This document shows, in pieces, positions 54,485 to 63,037 of a stretch of DNA of 64,000 nt. The position numbers and the translations under genes are program-made. How positions within the stretch are numbered: position 1 is the first letter of the stretch; every line of letters begins with the position of its first letter. A model generated the notes under the pieces. That model was not told the DNA's origin and did not search any database. It was given only the letters and a program-made list of their open reading frames with translations. Source of the DNA: Brockia lithotrophica (lineage in GTDB: Bacteria; Bacillota; Bacilli; Thermicanales; DSM-22653); NCBI RefSeq assembly GCF_003633725.1, contig NZ_RBIJ01000001.1, positions 441,934 to 505,933 of the forward strand, read 5' to 3'.

Positions 54485-56092
54485 CTACGAGGGAGGAGAT
54501 CCGGAGTTCCCGTTGCCGTTTTGGTCGTACGGTTCGGCGGCATACGGCCGCGCGGGACGGCTGACCTGACGGAGGAGGTTTTGCTTGAGCGTCCAGAGGG
54601 GGAGCGAGAGGTCCACGATGTACTCGTGAGGGTTGAGAAGACGGCGCACCTCGGGCGAAAAGCGCGCCAACTCCTCTTGGGCGGTGCGCCGTGCTTCGGA
54701 AGCGCTCGGAGGCGGAGCGAGAACCTCCCCCCCGCGCAAGACGGGCTCGAGGAGGGGGCGCACCTCGTAGTCTTCGAGAATCTTGCGCTTGTGGGTGTAG
54801 ACGGGGTGGAAGATCTCGTAAGGGCCCGAAGGCACCGGCTCCTCGTCGAGGGCAATGACATCGGCCATCGCCTCCCCGCGGCGCTTGTGGTAGAAGCGCC
54901 ACACCTGCTTGCGCCCCGGGTTCGTGATCTTTTCCGGGTTGTCGCTCACCTTGATCACGGGTTCGAGCGCGCCTCCGTCGGAGGCGACGGCGGAGAGTTT
55001 GTAGACGCCGCCCAGGGCGGGGCAATCCGCCGAAGTGATGAGGTCTGTCCCCACGCCCCAAGCGTCGATGCGGGCCCCCTGGAGCTTGAGATCGCGGATG
55101 ATCGTCTCGCTCAAATCTCCGGAGGCGAGGACGAGGGCGTCCTTAAGGCCGGCGCGGTCGAGCATGCGCCGCGCCACCTTGGACAAGTAGGCGAGGTCTC
55201 CGGAATCCAAACGCACGCCGTATACCTCGGGGGAACGACCCAACCGCTCCCTGTGCTCCCGCAAGACCTCAACCGCCGTGGGAAGGCCCTGCCGCAAGGT
55301 ATCGTATGTGTCCACGAGGAGAATGGCCCGTTCGGGAAAGGCATCGAGAAAGGCGAGGAAGGCTTCCCGTTCAGAGGGGAAGCTCTGGACGAAGGCATGG
55401 GAATGCGTCCCCGTCACCGGGATCCCGAAGCGCGTTCCCGCGTAGACGTTGGAAGTGGAGTGCACGCCCCCGATGTACGCCGCCCGTGCCCCCCAAACTC
55501 CGGCTTCCGGACCGTGGGCACGGCGAAGGCCGAATTCGAGCACGGGATCGCCGTCGGCGGCGGTGACTACACGTGCGGCCTTCGTCGCGATGAGCGTCTG
55601 GTGGTTCACGATGGACAAAAGGGGTGTCTCGATGAGGTGCGCTTCGAAGAGGGTCGCCTCGACGCGAAGGAGTGGCTCGTAGGGGAAGACGACCGTCCCT
55701 TCGGGTACCGCCCATACGTCTCCGCGAAAGCGGAACTCTGCGAGGGCGCGGAGAAAGTCTTCGTCCGTAAAGCCGAGCCGGCGCAGTTCTTCCAGATCTT
55801 CCCGGGTAAAGCGGAGCCGGGCGAGAAATTCGAGCGCCTGGGCGAGCCCTGCAAAGATCGCATACCCGTTCCCGCACGGGGTGCGACGAAAAAAGACGTC
55901 GAAAACCGCCCGCTTTCCTGCCGTTCCCCGGCGGAAGTGGGCGTACATCATCGTGAGCTGGTAGTAGTCCGTCACGAGAGGGGAAAGCCCCCTGTCGCCC
56001 CAAAAGGCGACGCGGGCGTCGGGAACCTCTCCCTGTGGCCGTACGTCTACGGGGTTTCGTTCGTCGGGTGTCTTCGGCGGCATGTGCTTCAC
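54485..56092 (-). CDS. pncB: Nicotinate phosphoribosyltransferase
   Basis: 535 residues of the long PncB2-like class. LVTDYYQLTMMYAHFRRG at the N-terminus, EFGLRRAHGPEAGV, GTHSHAFVQSFPSEREAF (catalytic His region) and VRLDSGDLAYLSKVARRML (ribose-phosphate binding) are conserved. It converts nicotinate and PRPP to nicotinate mononucleotide in NAD salvage. GTG 56092 is favoured by AAGG upstream; an ATG three codons later is possible. The C-terminal about 20 residues (Asn/Gly/Ser-rich) are unusual. Confidence 0.94.
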   Translation of the reverse strand: MKHMPPKTPDERNPVDVRPQGEVPDARVAFWGDRGLSPLVTDYYQLTMMYAHFRRGTAGKRAVFDVFFRRTPCGNGYAIFAGLAQALEFLARLRFTREDLEELRRLGFTDEDFLRALAEFRFRGDVWAVPEGTVVFPYEPLLRVEATLFEAHLIETPLLSIVNHQTLIATKAARVVTAADGDPVLEFGLRRAHGPEAGVWGARAAYIGGVHSTSNVYAGTRFGIPVTGTHSHAFVQSFPSEREAFLAFLDAFPERAILLVDTYDTLRQGLPTAVEVLREHRERLGRSPEVYGVRLDSGDLAYLSKVARRMLDRAGLKDALVLASGDLSETIIRDLKLQGARIDAWGVGTDLITSADCPALGGVYKLSAVASDGGALEPVIKVSDNPEKITNPGRKQVWRFYHKRRGEAMADVIALDEEPVPSGPYEIFHPVYTHKRKILEDYEVRPLLEPVLRGGEVLAPPPSASEARRTAQEELARFSPEVRRLLNPHEYIVDLSLPLWTLKQNLLRQVSRPARPYAAEPYDQNGNGNSGSPPS

Positions 56093-56305
56093 CGACCTGC
56101 CTTTTCCGTGAGGCTGCGGGTTGGCCGCAACGATTTTTTGCTGCTCCCAATCTATCGTAAGTCCGGCGACGCGGCAAGAAAGAAAGGCGTTTTTCCCTGG
56201 GCGTCCGCAGCCGCCTACACACCCCGCGTACAGGCGAATACACAGGAAAGGGCCCCGCGGCCGAAGAACCTCGAGGACGTCGAGGGAAGTGAGGAGGGAA
56301 CGTAC

Positions 56306-56542
56306 GTGTACGCCTTCTGGCCGGTGCAGTACGCGTCGCACGTCGTACGCCTCGCCCCCCACGAGGCGCTCTCCCTGCACGAACAGCTCCTCGTGTACAC
56401 CTACACCCTTTCGGATCTACGCGAAAAGGAAAAGTCCATTCAACATGAGGCAATCCGAACCATCGTAGCCCGTACCCGAGCGCTTCTGGAGAAGCACATC
56501 CGCGAGATCGTCGCGATCCTCGAAACCGCCCACGTTTCCTAA
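56306..56542 (+). CDS. Small helical protein, probable spore coat (CotF-related) partner
   Basis: 78 residues starting at GTG 56306, which has GAGGAGG eight bases upstream. The core HEALSLHEQLLVYTYTLSDLREKEKSIQHEAIRTIV is a long amphipathic helical pair like the ferritin-like halves of coat-F proteins. It lies 29 bases ahead of a CotF-like gene, and an equivalent pair occurs at 59991-60628. The role is inferred from this pairing; similarity to CotF itself is modest. Confidence 0.62.
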   Translation: MYAFWPVQYASHVVRLAPHEALSLHEQLLVYTYTLSDLREKEKSIQHEAIRTIVARTRALLEKHIREIVAILETAHVS

Positions 56543-56571
56543 CGCGAGAAACAAGGAAGGAGGGCATATGC

Positions 56572-56841
56572 GTGCTTACGCGCGAAGAACGCCACGTCCT
56601 TCAGGGGATCAACCTTTCCGCAAAGCAAATCATTTGGGGGGCGACGGGCGGTGCGATCGAATCGGCGACGCCCGTCGTGCGCGAGACGTTCCTGCGGCAG
56701 CTCGGCGAGTGGCTGGGCTTTCAGGGTGAGGTCTTTCACGCGATGAGCAAACTCGGCCTGTACCCCGCCTACGACCTGAAGACTCTCCTGCAGGGCGACG
56801 TAAAGCTCGCCAAAGAAACCCTGGAGGCGCGGGAAGCGTAG
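56572..56841 (+). CDS. Spore coat protein, CotF-like domain
   Basis: 89 residues. NLSAKQIIWGATGGAIESATPVVRETFLRQL and the following FHAMSKLGLYPAYD segment follow the coat-F pattern (two helices, TP-x-(L/V)-R turn, and a C-terminal Gly-(W/L)-Tyr). Such proteins reside in the spore coat. GTG 56572 has GGAGG eight bases upstream. A strong terminator follows. Confidence 0.75.
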   Translation: MLTREERHVLQGINLSAKQIIWGATGGAIESATPVVRETFLRQLGEWLGFQGEVFHAMSKLGLYPAYDLKTLLQGDVKLAKETLEAREA

Positions 56842-56866
56842 CGCCCCCACGGCACACCCAATACGC

Positions 56867-56904
56867 CCCTGCACCCGCCCGTAAAGGGGCGGGTGCAGGG
56901 TTTT
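56867..56904 (+). terminator. Rho-independent terminator after the coat-protein pair
   Basis: A perfect 14-bp stem CCCTGCACCCGCCC with its complement, six-base loop, then TTTT. Confidence 0.92.
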
Positions 56905-56918
56905 CCCCCACGCTGAGG

Positions 56919-57050
56919 TCAACCGAGAAGCCCAGCGCGGAGGATGATCACAAGGAGGACGTAGATCACTACCGCGAAGGCGAAGAGGCTGTAGGCGGAG
57001 GAGGGGGCAAACCCTCCGTCGGCCTGCGCCGCGGCGAAAGCTTTGGTCAT
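56919..57050 (-). CDS. YjcZ-family sporulation miniprotein 1
   Basis: 43 residues, starting MTKAFAAAQADGG and ending in the hydrophobic core LFAFAVVIYVLLVIILRAGLLG. This core matches the YjcZ family of tiny single-pass sporulation proteins whose function is unknown. ATG 57050 has AAGGAGGT eleven bases upstream. It is the first (downstream-most) of four tandem paralogues on the minus strand. Confidence 0.85.
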   Translation of the reverse strand: MTKAFAAAQADGGFAPSSAYSLFAFAVVIYVLLVIILRAGLLG

Positions 57051-57128
57051 GGTGCAAGCCCACCTCCTTCTCCCTCTTCGTCGTACGAGAAACGGTATCG
57101 GGAGCGAGGGAAAGTCTGCAAGACGGGT

Positions 57129-57272
57129 TTAGTAGGTCGGGCCGAGGATTCCGGCGCGGAGGATGATCACGAGGAGGACGTAGATCACCACCGCAAAGGC
57201 GAAGACGCTCACCCCGGAGGGAACGAGGAGCTGGGCTTCTCCGGCCGCCGCCTGCGCTTGCGCGAAGCTCAT
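57129..57272 (-). CDS. YjcZ-family sporulation miniprotein 2
   Basis: 47 residues: an Ala/Gln-rich head (MSFAQAQAAAGEAQLLVPSG) and the core VFAFAVVIYVLLVIILRAGI, nearly identical to copy 1. ATG 57272 has GGAGGT upstream (spacing about nine). It lies 78 bases upstream of copy 1. Confidence 0.85.
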   Translation of the reverse strand: MSFAQAQAAAGEAQLLVPSGVSVFAFAVVIYVLLVIILRAGILGPTY

Positions 57273-57308
57273 TCGGAACACCTCCTTCTCTCTAGGTGTG
57301 GCGAAGGC

Positions 57309-57407
57309 TTACGCACGCGGGACGAACACGCCGGTGTTCAAGATGATCACGAGGAGGACGTAGATCACGATCGCGAAGGCGAAGAAGTTGTAGCCGCTCT
57401 GGAACAT
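57309..57407 (-). CDS. YjcZ-family sporulation miniprotein 3
   Basis: 32 residues, the shortest copy: MFQSGYNFFAFAIVIYVLLV followed by a short C-terminal tail ending VPRA. The head is almost absent and Asn24 interrupts the C-terminal half. ATG 57407 has AGGAGGT upstream. Only 36 bases separate it from copy 2. Confidence 0.83.
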   Translation of the reverse strand: MFQSGYNFFAFAIVIYVLLVIILNTGVFVPRA

Positions 57408-57523
57408 CCCGTTCACCTCCTTCGCTTGCCCCGCCCTACGGTATGCCCCGCGCCTTCCGGGTGCGTGTGCGGATGTCCATCGGGCGCGGGGCCGTAGGGC
57501 TTACGCCTCAGCACCGGTAAGGT

Positions 57524-57664
57524 TTACCCCCACCAGCGGCCGTCGAGGACGATGACGAGGAGCACGTAGATCACGATGGCGAAGGCAAAGGTACGCATCC
57601 CCGCACCGCCGAAGAAACCGTCGAGGCCGCTTCCCGCGACGGCGCCGGCACCCGCCATGGCCAT
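57524..57664 (-). CDS. YjcZ-family sporulation miniprotein 4
   Basis: 46 residues with a longer Gly/Ala-rich head (MAMAGAGAVAGSGLDGFFGG) and the core TFAFAIVIYVLLVIVLDGRWWG. ATG 57664 is preferred because GGAGG lies eight bases upstream. It is the promoter-proximal copy. All four share the FAFA-(I/V)-VIYVLLVI core and probably arose by tandem duplication. Confidence 0.85.
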   Translation of the reverse strand: MAMAGAGAVAGSGLDGFFGGAGMRTFAFAIVIYVLLVIVLDGRWWG

Positions 57665-57843
57665 GCCATTCACCTCCTCCCGCGAGCGCTACACCCTATG
57701 CACGTCCCCGCCCTGCCGTTTGGGATTCGGCCCGCCGCGAAAGAAAACGGGCGCCGGGTTCCCTTTTTGCCGCGGTCGTGGTATGGTTCGGGACTGACGG
57801 GACCCTTTTCGGTGAACGCCCACGACGATCGGGAGGAATGCGT

Positions 57844-58653
57844 ATGGATACTCCTTTCGGCGCCGACCCACATGCTCCCAAGGACGCAGACGGCTCCCAA
57901 GCCGAGACTTGGGAGGCCGCGGGCTACCGAATTCCGATCCTCTATGAGGACAACCACGTGCTCGTGGTCGTAAAGCCCCCGGGACTTCTCAGCCAAGGCG
58001 ACGACACGGGACGTCCCAACCTCCTAGACATTCTCAAGGAACGGCGCAAGATCCGGGAGGCAAAGCCGGGACGGGCGTACCTCGCTCTCCTCCACCGCCT
58101 CGACCGGCCGGTCGGAGGCGTACTCGCCTTTGCCAAAACGAGCAAGGCGGCGGCACGCCTCTTCGCCGCCATTCGGGAACGGCGCTGGGAAAAGGGGTAC
58201 CTCGCCGTCGTCGTGGGACTCCCCCAGCCGGAAAAGGGGACACTCCGGCACGCGCTTCGAAAGATTCCCGGGAAGCCGCGCGTTCGGCTGGTCGACCCGG
58301 GAGATCCCGCCGGGAAGGAAGCCGTGCTCGACTACGAGACGCTCAAATACTCCGACGGCCTCTCCCTCCTCCACGTCCGCCTCGTCACCGGGCGTCCCCA
58401 CCAAATCCGCGTACAACTCGCCGCATTGGGGACACCCATCTGGGGAGACCCTGTATACGGGCGCAAAACAGAACGCAACCGAGAAAAGCCGCCCGGCGAA
58501 GGCCCCATTGGCCTTTGGGCGGCTTACCTCTCCTTTGCGCATCCGACGACGGGGGAACCCCTTGAGTTCGTCGCCCTGCCTCCACGGGAAGTCCCGTGGA
58601 CGCATTTTCCCCGTCTAAGGGACGTCGTCGAATCCTTTGCCCGCCGTCCGTAA
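57844..58653 (+). CDS. RluA-family 23S rRNA/tRNA pseudouridine synthase
   Basis: 269 residues. PILYEDNHVLVVVKPPGLLSQ starts the domain; the catalytic Asp is in LLHRLDRPVGGVLAFAKT, and VTGRPHQIRVQLA is the C-terminal motif. The uridine target is not predictable. ATG 57844 has GGGAGG seven bases upstream. The motif reads HRLDRPVGG rather than the usual HRLDxxTSG. No S4 domain is present. Confidence 0.9.
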   Translation: MDTPFGADPHAPKDADGSQAETWEAAGYRIPILYEDNHVLVVVKPPGLLSQGDDTGRPNLLDILKERRKIREAKPGRAYLALLHRLDRPVGGVLAFAKTSKAAARLFAAIRERRWEKGYLAVVVGLPQPEKGTLRHALRKIPGKPRVRLVDPGDPAGKEAVLDYETLKYSDGLSLLHVRLVTGRPHQIRVQLAALGTPIWGDPVYGRKTERNREKPPGEGPIGLWAAYLSFAHPTTGEPLEFVALPPREVPWTHFPRLRDVVESFARRP

Positions 58654-58654
58654 G

Positions 58655-58674
58655 TTCCGGCCAAAGCGCCGGAA
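58655..58674. terminator. Hairpin between convergent rluA-like gene and thiN
   Basis: TTCCGGC/GCCGGAA with a 6-base loop between two convergent genes; no long T tract follows on either strand. Confidence 0.5.
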
Positions 58675-58686
58675 ACTGGGGGCAAC

Positions 58687-59349
58687 TCACGGGGTGTCCC
58701 GGCTCTCCACGACGAGCAAGTACCCTTCGCGAATTCGAATTTCCCCCTCTCGGCCGAGGAGTTCGTTGGAAATCCCGCGGCTCGTCCCCCAAGCGAGGGA
58801 GGCGTTGTCCAGCGGATAGCGAAATCCCCGCAAGGTAATCCCGCGAACTTCCTCGCTCCACGGAAGGAGGGACACGAAGGGGAAGGCCGACCGGAGCACG
58901 TGAACCCCCGGCCCCAAAAGGCGAATGCGGTTGTGGGGGTCGGCGAGATACGCCTGACATCCGGAGCGAACGAGCCGGTACACGATGTGGACGTTGGCCA
59001 ACGTGTGGTCGAAACGCGTGCCGATGCCGCCGTATACGACGAGGACGCCCGGACGGAATTCTTCTCGGGCGGCTTCCACGGCGAGGTCGGTATCGGTCGC
59101 ATCCTTTTCGCGGGCAAAGGTACGGACGGGAACTCCCGCGGCCTTCAAACGTCGAACCCCCTCGTCGCCCACCGTGTCGAAATCCCCCACGGCCAGCGCC
59201 GGGCGAAAGCCACGTTCGACAAGCCACAGCGCCCCTTCGTCGGCGCCGATGAGAACCACCTCCTCCGCGTCCTCGCCTTCTGACCACAAGAGGGAACGGA
59301 AATCCTTTTCCTCCTTGGCGCCGCCGGCGACGACGAACGCCTTCCGCAT
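58687..59349 (-). CDS. thiN: Thiamine pyrophosphokinase
   Basis: 220 residues. IGADEGALWLVERGFRPALAVGDFDTVG, the FAREKDATDTDLAVEAA metal-binding stretch and GGIGTRFDHTLANV are the TPK catalytic signature; it makes thiamine diphosphate from thiamine and ATP. ATG 59349 has AGGAG six bases upstream. In Bacillus it follows rpe; here it has moved into the spore-protein region. Confidence 0.94.
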   Translation of the reverse strand: MRKAFVVAGGAKEEKDFRSLLWSEGEDAEEVVLIGADEGALWLVERGFRPALAVGDFDTVGDEGVRRLKAAGVPVRTFAREKDATDTDLAVEAAREEFRPGVLVVYGGIGTRFDHTLANVHIVYRLVRSGCQAYLADPHNRIRLLGPGVHVLRSAFPFVSLLPWSEEVRGITLRGFRYPLDNASLAWGTSRGISNELLGREGEIRIREGYLLVVESRDTP

Positions 59350-59369
59350 CGCCTTCTCCTCCCCTTCCC

Positions 59370-59398
59370 TCGACCTTTCACACACGCGGTGGTATACT
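59370..59398 (+). promoter_or_regulatory. Predicted sigma-A promoter of yggT
   Basis: TCGACC, a 17-base spacer and TATACT lie 46 bases upstream of the yggT start. Confidence 0.55.
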
Positions 59399-59443
59399 TG
59401 TGCGTGACGCAAAATCCCGCCGTTTCAGAGCGTGAGGTGGACG

Positions 59444-59722
59444 ATGATCCGCGAGTACATCCTGCTCTTCGCGAGTTGGGCGATAGACCTGTACTTCTAC
59501 GCGATGATCCTGTACATCCTCTCCTCCTGGATCCCGCCTTTGTACAATACGCGATTCGTACGCTTCCTTGCGGAGATCAGCGAACCATACCTGGGCTTTT
59601 TCCGCCGGATCATCCCTCCGATCGGAATCCTCGACATTTCGCCGATCTTCGCCCTGTTCGTCTACAAATTCCTCGCGATGCTCCTCTTGCGCGGCCTGTA
59701 CACCGTATTGTACGCCTGGTGA
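59444..59722 (+). CDS. YggT-family membrane protein
   Basis: 92 residues with two hydrophobic segments (LLFASWAIDLYFYAMILYIL and SPIFALFVYKFLAMLLL) around the conserved loop EPYLGFFRRIIPPIGILDISP, the YggT signature. The family is linked to cell division or osmotic protection without a defined mechanism. ATG 59444 has GAGGT five bases upstream. It is transcribed alone, with promoter and terminator on either side. Confidence 0.9.
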   Translation: MIREYILLFASWAIDLYFYAMILYILSSWIPPLYNTRFVRFLAEISEPYLGFFRRIIPPIGILDISPIFALFVYKFLAMLLLRGLYTVLYAW

Positions 59723-59735
59723 GAACCGGTTGCCC

Positions 59736-59780
59736 GCCGGTAAGGTCCCCGACCCGGGATCCTTACCGGCCTTTCGTTTT
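59736..59780 (+). terminator. Rho-independent terminator of yggT
   Basis: A perfect 10-bp stem GCCGGTAAGG/CCTTACCGGC with a 15-base loop, then CTTTCGTTTT. Confidence 0.85.
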
Positions 59781-59990
59781 GCGGGGGCGAACCGTTTTTT
59801 CCCGGTTAGCCCTACGCCAACTTCCAAGAAAGAACCTCGCGGCGATTCTCGAGTTCCCACCGAACGCGCGCCGTGTTTCGCATAAAAGGCGGGACATTAG
59901 GCACACTACGCCCGAAGACCCGAGGGCTTGCCCACGCAGGGTCTTTCCGGGAGAATTCGAACCCCGAATCCGCAGAGGAGGGTACGCACG

Positions 59991-60260
59991 ATGGTCAAGC
60001 CGCCCAACGTGATCACGACCAAGGACGCCCTCTACCTCAAGGACATCTTGGGCTGGGAACTCCTCGCCGTCAAGAAATGCACAAATCTCCAACAGCAGGT
60101 TCAAGATCCCGCACTCAAGCAGCTCTTTTCGGAGATCGCCGGAATGCACCGCCGGCACTACGACACGCTCCTCGGGCACCTGCAGACGCAAAACGCCGCA
60201 CAGATCCAGTCCTTCCAAGCTCAGGCGCAGATGACCCGAGAACCGCAGGCGGTACGCTGA
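59991..60260 (+). CDS. Small helical protein, probable spore coat (CotF-related) partner
   Basis: 89 residues: TTKDALYLKDILGWELLAVK, then LQQQVQDPALKQLFSEIAGMHRRHY, a four-helix ferritin-like half typical of coat-F companions, and a Gln-rich C-terminus. ATG 59991 has GAGGAGG nine bases upstream. It precedes a CotF-like gene by 44 bases. Confidence 0.7.
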   Translation: MVKPPNVITTKDALYLKDILGWELLAVKKCTNLQQQVQDPALKQLFSEIAGMHRRHYDTLLGHLQTQNAAQIQSFQAQAQMTREPQAVR

Positions 60261-60304
60261 ACGCCCGTCCGAGAAGCAAACCCAGCGATGAGGAGGGAAA
60301 CCCC

Positions 60305-60628
60305 TTGAGCCCTCAGATGCTTCAGCCGCCGGGAGCACAGGCGATTCCGGAAACGACCTCGATCAGCGACTACGACCTCGCCCGTGACGCACTCGCCATG
60401 GAAAAGTACATCATGAGCGGCCTCAACATCGCCGCGTGGGAAGCTACCTCCGAGCAGCTCCACAACGACCTTGTGCACATGCTCTCAGAGACCCACGGAG
60501 CAAACCGCAAGCTCTTCGAATACCTCTTCGCCAAGGGTTGGTACCCGGTAGAGGCCGAAGACCAACCAAAGCTGGATCAAATCTACCAAATGTTCGCCCA
60601 AGCCAAAGGAAAGCAAATGCCCCACTGA
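60305..60628 (+). CDS. Spore coat protein, CotF family
   Basis: 107 residues. ISDYDLARDALAMEKYIMSG, LVHMLSETHGANRKLFEYLFAKGWYPVEA is the coat-F pattern with the Gly-Trp-Tyr-Pro turn. TTG 60305 has GAGGAGG eight bases upstream; no ATG fits. It is probably expressed with the preceding gene during sporulation. Confidence 0.8.
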   Translation: MSPQMLQPPGAQAIPETTSISDYDLARDALAMEKYIMSGLNIAAWEATSEQLHNDLVHMLSETHGANRKLFEYLFAKGWYPVEAEDQPKLDQIYQMFAQAKGKQMPH

Positions 60629-60646
60629 CGCAGGTCCCTTCGCTGA

Positions 60647-60690
60647 GAAAGCACAACCCTCCCCGAAACGGGGAGGGTTGTACGCTTTCC
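60647..60690. terminator. Bidirectional terminator between coat gene and CAP-domain gene
   Basis: ACAACCCTCCCC/GGGGAGGGTTGT (12 bp) with loop GAAAC, extended by GAAAGC/GCTTTC arms outside a small bulge. It lies between convergent genes. Confidence 0.8.
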
Positions 60691-60719
60691 GGTCGGCAAG
60701 GGAAACCGTACGCGCGGCT

Positions 60720-62183
60720 TCACCGACCAATGAAATCCACGGTCATGTACGTTCCCGCCATTCCCGTCCCCAGGTGCGTGTATTTGGGAAAGGCGACGTT
60801 CTGCCGGTGCCCGGGAGAATTCAGGAAGGCGATGTGCATTTCGAGGGCGTCGTCGAAGCCCCGCGAGATGTTCTCCCCTGCAACCGTATCGGAAACCCCC
60901 ACTCGGGCAAGGCGATCGGCAAGCGTTCCGTTCGTAGGAGACACGTGGGCGAAAAACCCGTTCGTCAGCATGTCGATGCTGTGCCCTTTGGCCGCACGTG
61001 CAACCGCTTCGTCCCACGCGAGGGGGGAAAGGCCGTTCCTTAAGCGGAAATCTCGGACGAGGCCGGCGAGGTAGCGCTCTTCCGTCCGCAAAACATCGTC
61101 TCCGTAGGCGGGAGAAGCGCCGAGCGCTTCCGTAAGCCATTCCGGGCGCGGGGGCGTGTACTGAAGGGACACGGGATAGAGCCGTTCGCGCAAAATACGC
61201 TCCCAGCGACTTACCCGAAGGTAGAGGAGCGTATCGCCTGCGGCGTGGTCGACGAAGAGCTCTACGGCCGCCCGGCCGTCGGACGAAGCTGTGAGGAAAA
61301 TGCCGAAATCCTGGGGCATAGGGTTTACGCGCAGGGTAACTCCCCGATACGCAACGGAAACAGTGCTTTTCGGGGGTACGACACGTGTGTCCACCCGCCA
61401 ATCGAGAAACCTCTCCCCCGCACCGAGGACGAAGGATTCCGCACTCCCGCTCGAAAAGTATACGCCGCGACGGAATTTCCCCTCCCTCTCGTACGCCCAA
61501 AACACCTCTCCGTAAGGAGTTGTCCCTTGCCACGTAGGATTTCCCCACACCGCGGCAACTTCGGCGTAGGACGCCCCCAGCGGGAAAATCTCGTTTGCCG
61601 GGTTTCCGGACGAGAAGTCACGGGATCCCGTGGTCGGTTGTGGCGTGCTCGACCCCGTATCGCCCGTAGCCCTGGTGTCGGGAGAAGGCGAATCCGCGAT
61701 CGCAGGGGACGCCCCCGCCTTAGGGCCGTCCGCAGACTTTGTCGCGGAAAGAGGCGAACCCGTGGTTGGAGAGGACACTCCCGCCTTAGAGCCGTCCGCA
61801 GACTTTGTCCCGGAAGGATGCGAACCCGCAGCCGCGGGATCACCCATAGTCTTCGCATTGGACGAGGGCGGAACCGGCCCGCCTTCTTCGGTAGGAGGAG
61901 AGATCGCGGTGGAAGAGGGGACCTCCGATGAGGAAGGGGCGGAAGGCGGCGACTCCGAGGTGAGGGTGCCATCGGATTCCGTCGTTCCGGAAGAAGGCGA
62001 TCCGCCGGGACGTTCCGCGGTACGATTTTCGCCGCCGAAGGGAGGAAGATCTGTTCCCTTGTGTCCGGACGAAACCCCTGAAGCTGAAAGGGGAAAAACC
62101 CGGACTTCCGAGCAGCCGCCGACGAAAGTTCCCGTAAGAAGCAAAGCGCCGGCGAGGAACACGGCCCAAAGCCGCACGCGCAC
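60720..62183 (-). CDS. CAP/SCP-domain lipoprotein (YlbC/YkwD type)
   Basis: 487 residues. The signal peptide ends in a lipobox (FVGGC), so it is likely membrane-anchored outside. A Ser/Thr/Pro/Gly-rich linker of about 150 residues with two 22-residue repeats follows, then a CAP-associated domain (NEIFPLGASYAEVAAVWGNPTW) and a C-terminal CAP domain (FRLRNGLSPLAWDEAVARAAKGHS, NGFFAHVSP, GENISRGF). Bacillus CAP proteins of this type are sporulation- or envelope-associated. GTG 62183 has GGAGGG seven bases upstream. Confidence 0.88.
   Translation of the reverse strand: MRVRLWAVFLAGALLLTGTFVGGCSEVRVFPLSASGVSSGHKGTDLPPFGGENRTAERPGGSPSSGTTESDGTLTSESPPSAPSSSEVPSSTAISPPTEEGGPVPPSSNAKTMGDPAAAGSHPSGTKSADGSKAGVSSPTTGSPLSATKSADGPKAGASPAIADSPSPDTRATGDTGSSTPQPTTGSRDFSSGNPANEIFPLGASYAEVAAVWGNPTWQGTTPYGEVFWAYEREGKFRRGVYFSSGSAESFVLGAGERFLDWRVDTRVVPPKSTVSVAYRGVTLRVNPMPQDFGIFLTASSDGRAAVELFVDHAAGDTLLYLRVSRWERILRERLYPVSLQYTPPRPEWLTEALGASPAYGDDVLRTEERYLAGLVRDFRLRNGLSPLAWDEAVARAAKGHSIDMLTNGFFAHVSPTNGTLADRLARVGVSDTVAGENISRGFDDALEMHIAFLNSPGHRQNVAFPKYTHLGTGMAGTYMTVDFIGR
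61708..61827 (-). repeat. Two imperfect 54-base units at 66-base period in the CAP-protein linker
   Basis: Units 61708-61761 and 61774-61827 are about 85-90 percent identical by eye and encode the KSADG-S/P-KAG repeats of the linker. They are a local duplication in low-complexity coding sequence. Confidence 0.75.
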
Positions 62184-62317
62184 GGAACTTCCCTCCCCGA
62201 AGCCATTCGGCCAAGGCAGGTCCTTCGGCCGCCCGTCTCCGGAATCCGCGGCGAAGTCCCCTTGCACCTTTACTTCGGGGATCGGCGTCTTTTCTCGATA
62301 ACTTTAGACAGATTATC

Positions 62318-63037
62318 TCAGCGAGGCCTTTGGAAAGAAGGCGCCTCCTCTTCTACCGACGACGGCTCGGGCTCTTCGGGTTTCCTAAGGCCAAACGCGA
62401 AGGACTTTGCAGACCGAAGACTTCCCTCTACGCGATGGCACCGCCGACAACGAGGCTCATACACCTCCTCCGCACCGACGAGGAGGAGCGGCTCGTCCGC
62501 CCGAGCCGGCTTCCCATCTACGAGGCGTTGGGTAAACGTCGCCGGAGCGCCGCATACCGCACAACGGGCAAACAGGCTGATCCGCTCGTCGGCAAGCGCG
62601 AGCAAGTCGGCCATGGGCCCGAAGGGAAGCCCGCGGAAATCCTTGTCCAAACCGGCTACCACAATCCACAGCCCGCGACCGAGCAGGTGCGAAATCACCC
62701 GGACAAAGGCAAAGCTTCCGTCGGAATCCGTATCGAGGAAGAACTGCCCCTCGTCCACGAGGACCACGCGTTCGCCGCGGGAGCGAATTCTCGCATAGAG
62801 CTCTTCGGCAGATCCCACGGGAATCGCGGGAATCCGCTTCCCGGTATGGCTCACGATCTCGCCTTCGCCGTACCGCTTGTCCAAAGCGTGCTTGTATACC
62901 CCGATGTATCCCGACCCCCACCCACGGCTCTCCCTCAAGCCGTGGTAGAGGGTGATGAGAAATTCGCTTTTTCCGGCAAACATGGGCCCGCTTACGACGG
63001 TAAGCCACGGTCCTTGCCGATCGGGTATTTGAAGCAC
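62318..63037 (-). CDS. tdk: Thymidine kinase, type II
   Basis: 239 residues. The P-loop SGPMFAGKSEFLI is near residue 17, the DEGQFF motif near 92, FRGLPFGPMADLLALAD follows, and paired zinc Cys residues sit in CAVCG and CRRC. It phosphorylates thymidine for dTTP salvage. GTG 63037 has GGGAGG ten bases upstream; an upstream GTG at 63070 lacks one. The C-terminal about 30 residues are Pro/Glu/Ser-rich. Confidence 0.92.
   Translation of the reverse strand: MLQIPDRQGPWLTVVSGPMFAGKSEFLITLYHGLRESRGWGSGYIGVYKHALDKRYGEGEIVSHTGKRIPAIPVGSAEELYARIRSRGERVVLVDEGQFFLDTDSDGSFAFVRVISHLLGRGLWIVVAGLDKDFRGLPFGPMADLLALADERISLFARCAVCGAPATFTQRLVDGKPARADEPLLLVGAEEVYEPRCRRCHRVEGSLRSAKSFAFGLRKPEEPEPSSVEEEAPSFQRPR

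Noticed and set aside
54470-56542. A 690-codon plus-strand frame antisense to pncB
   Set aside because: pncB on the other strand has a full set of family motifs; long mirror frames are expected in GC-rich coding DNA. Only its last 79 codons, after a separate ribosome binding site, are called.
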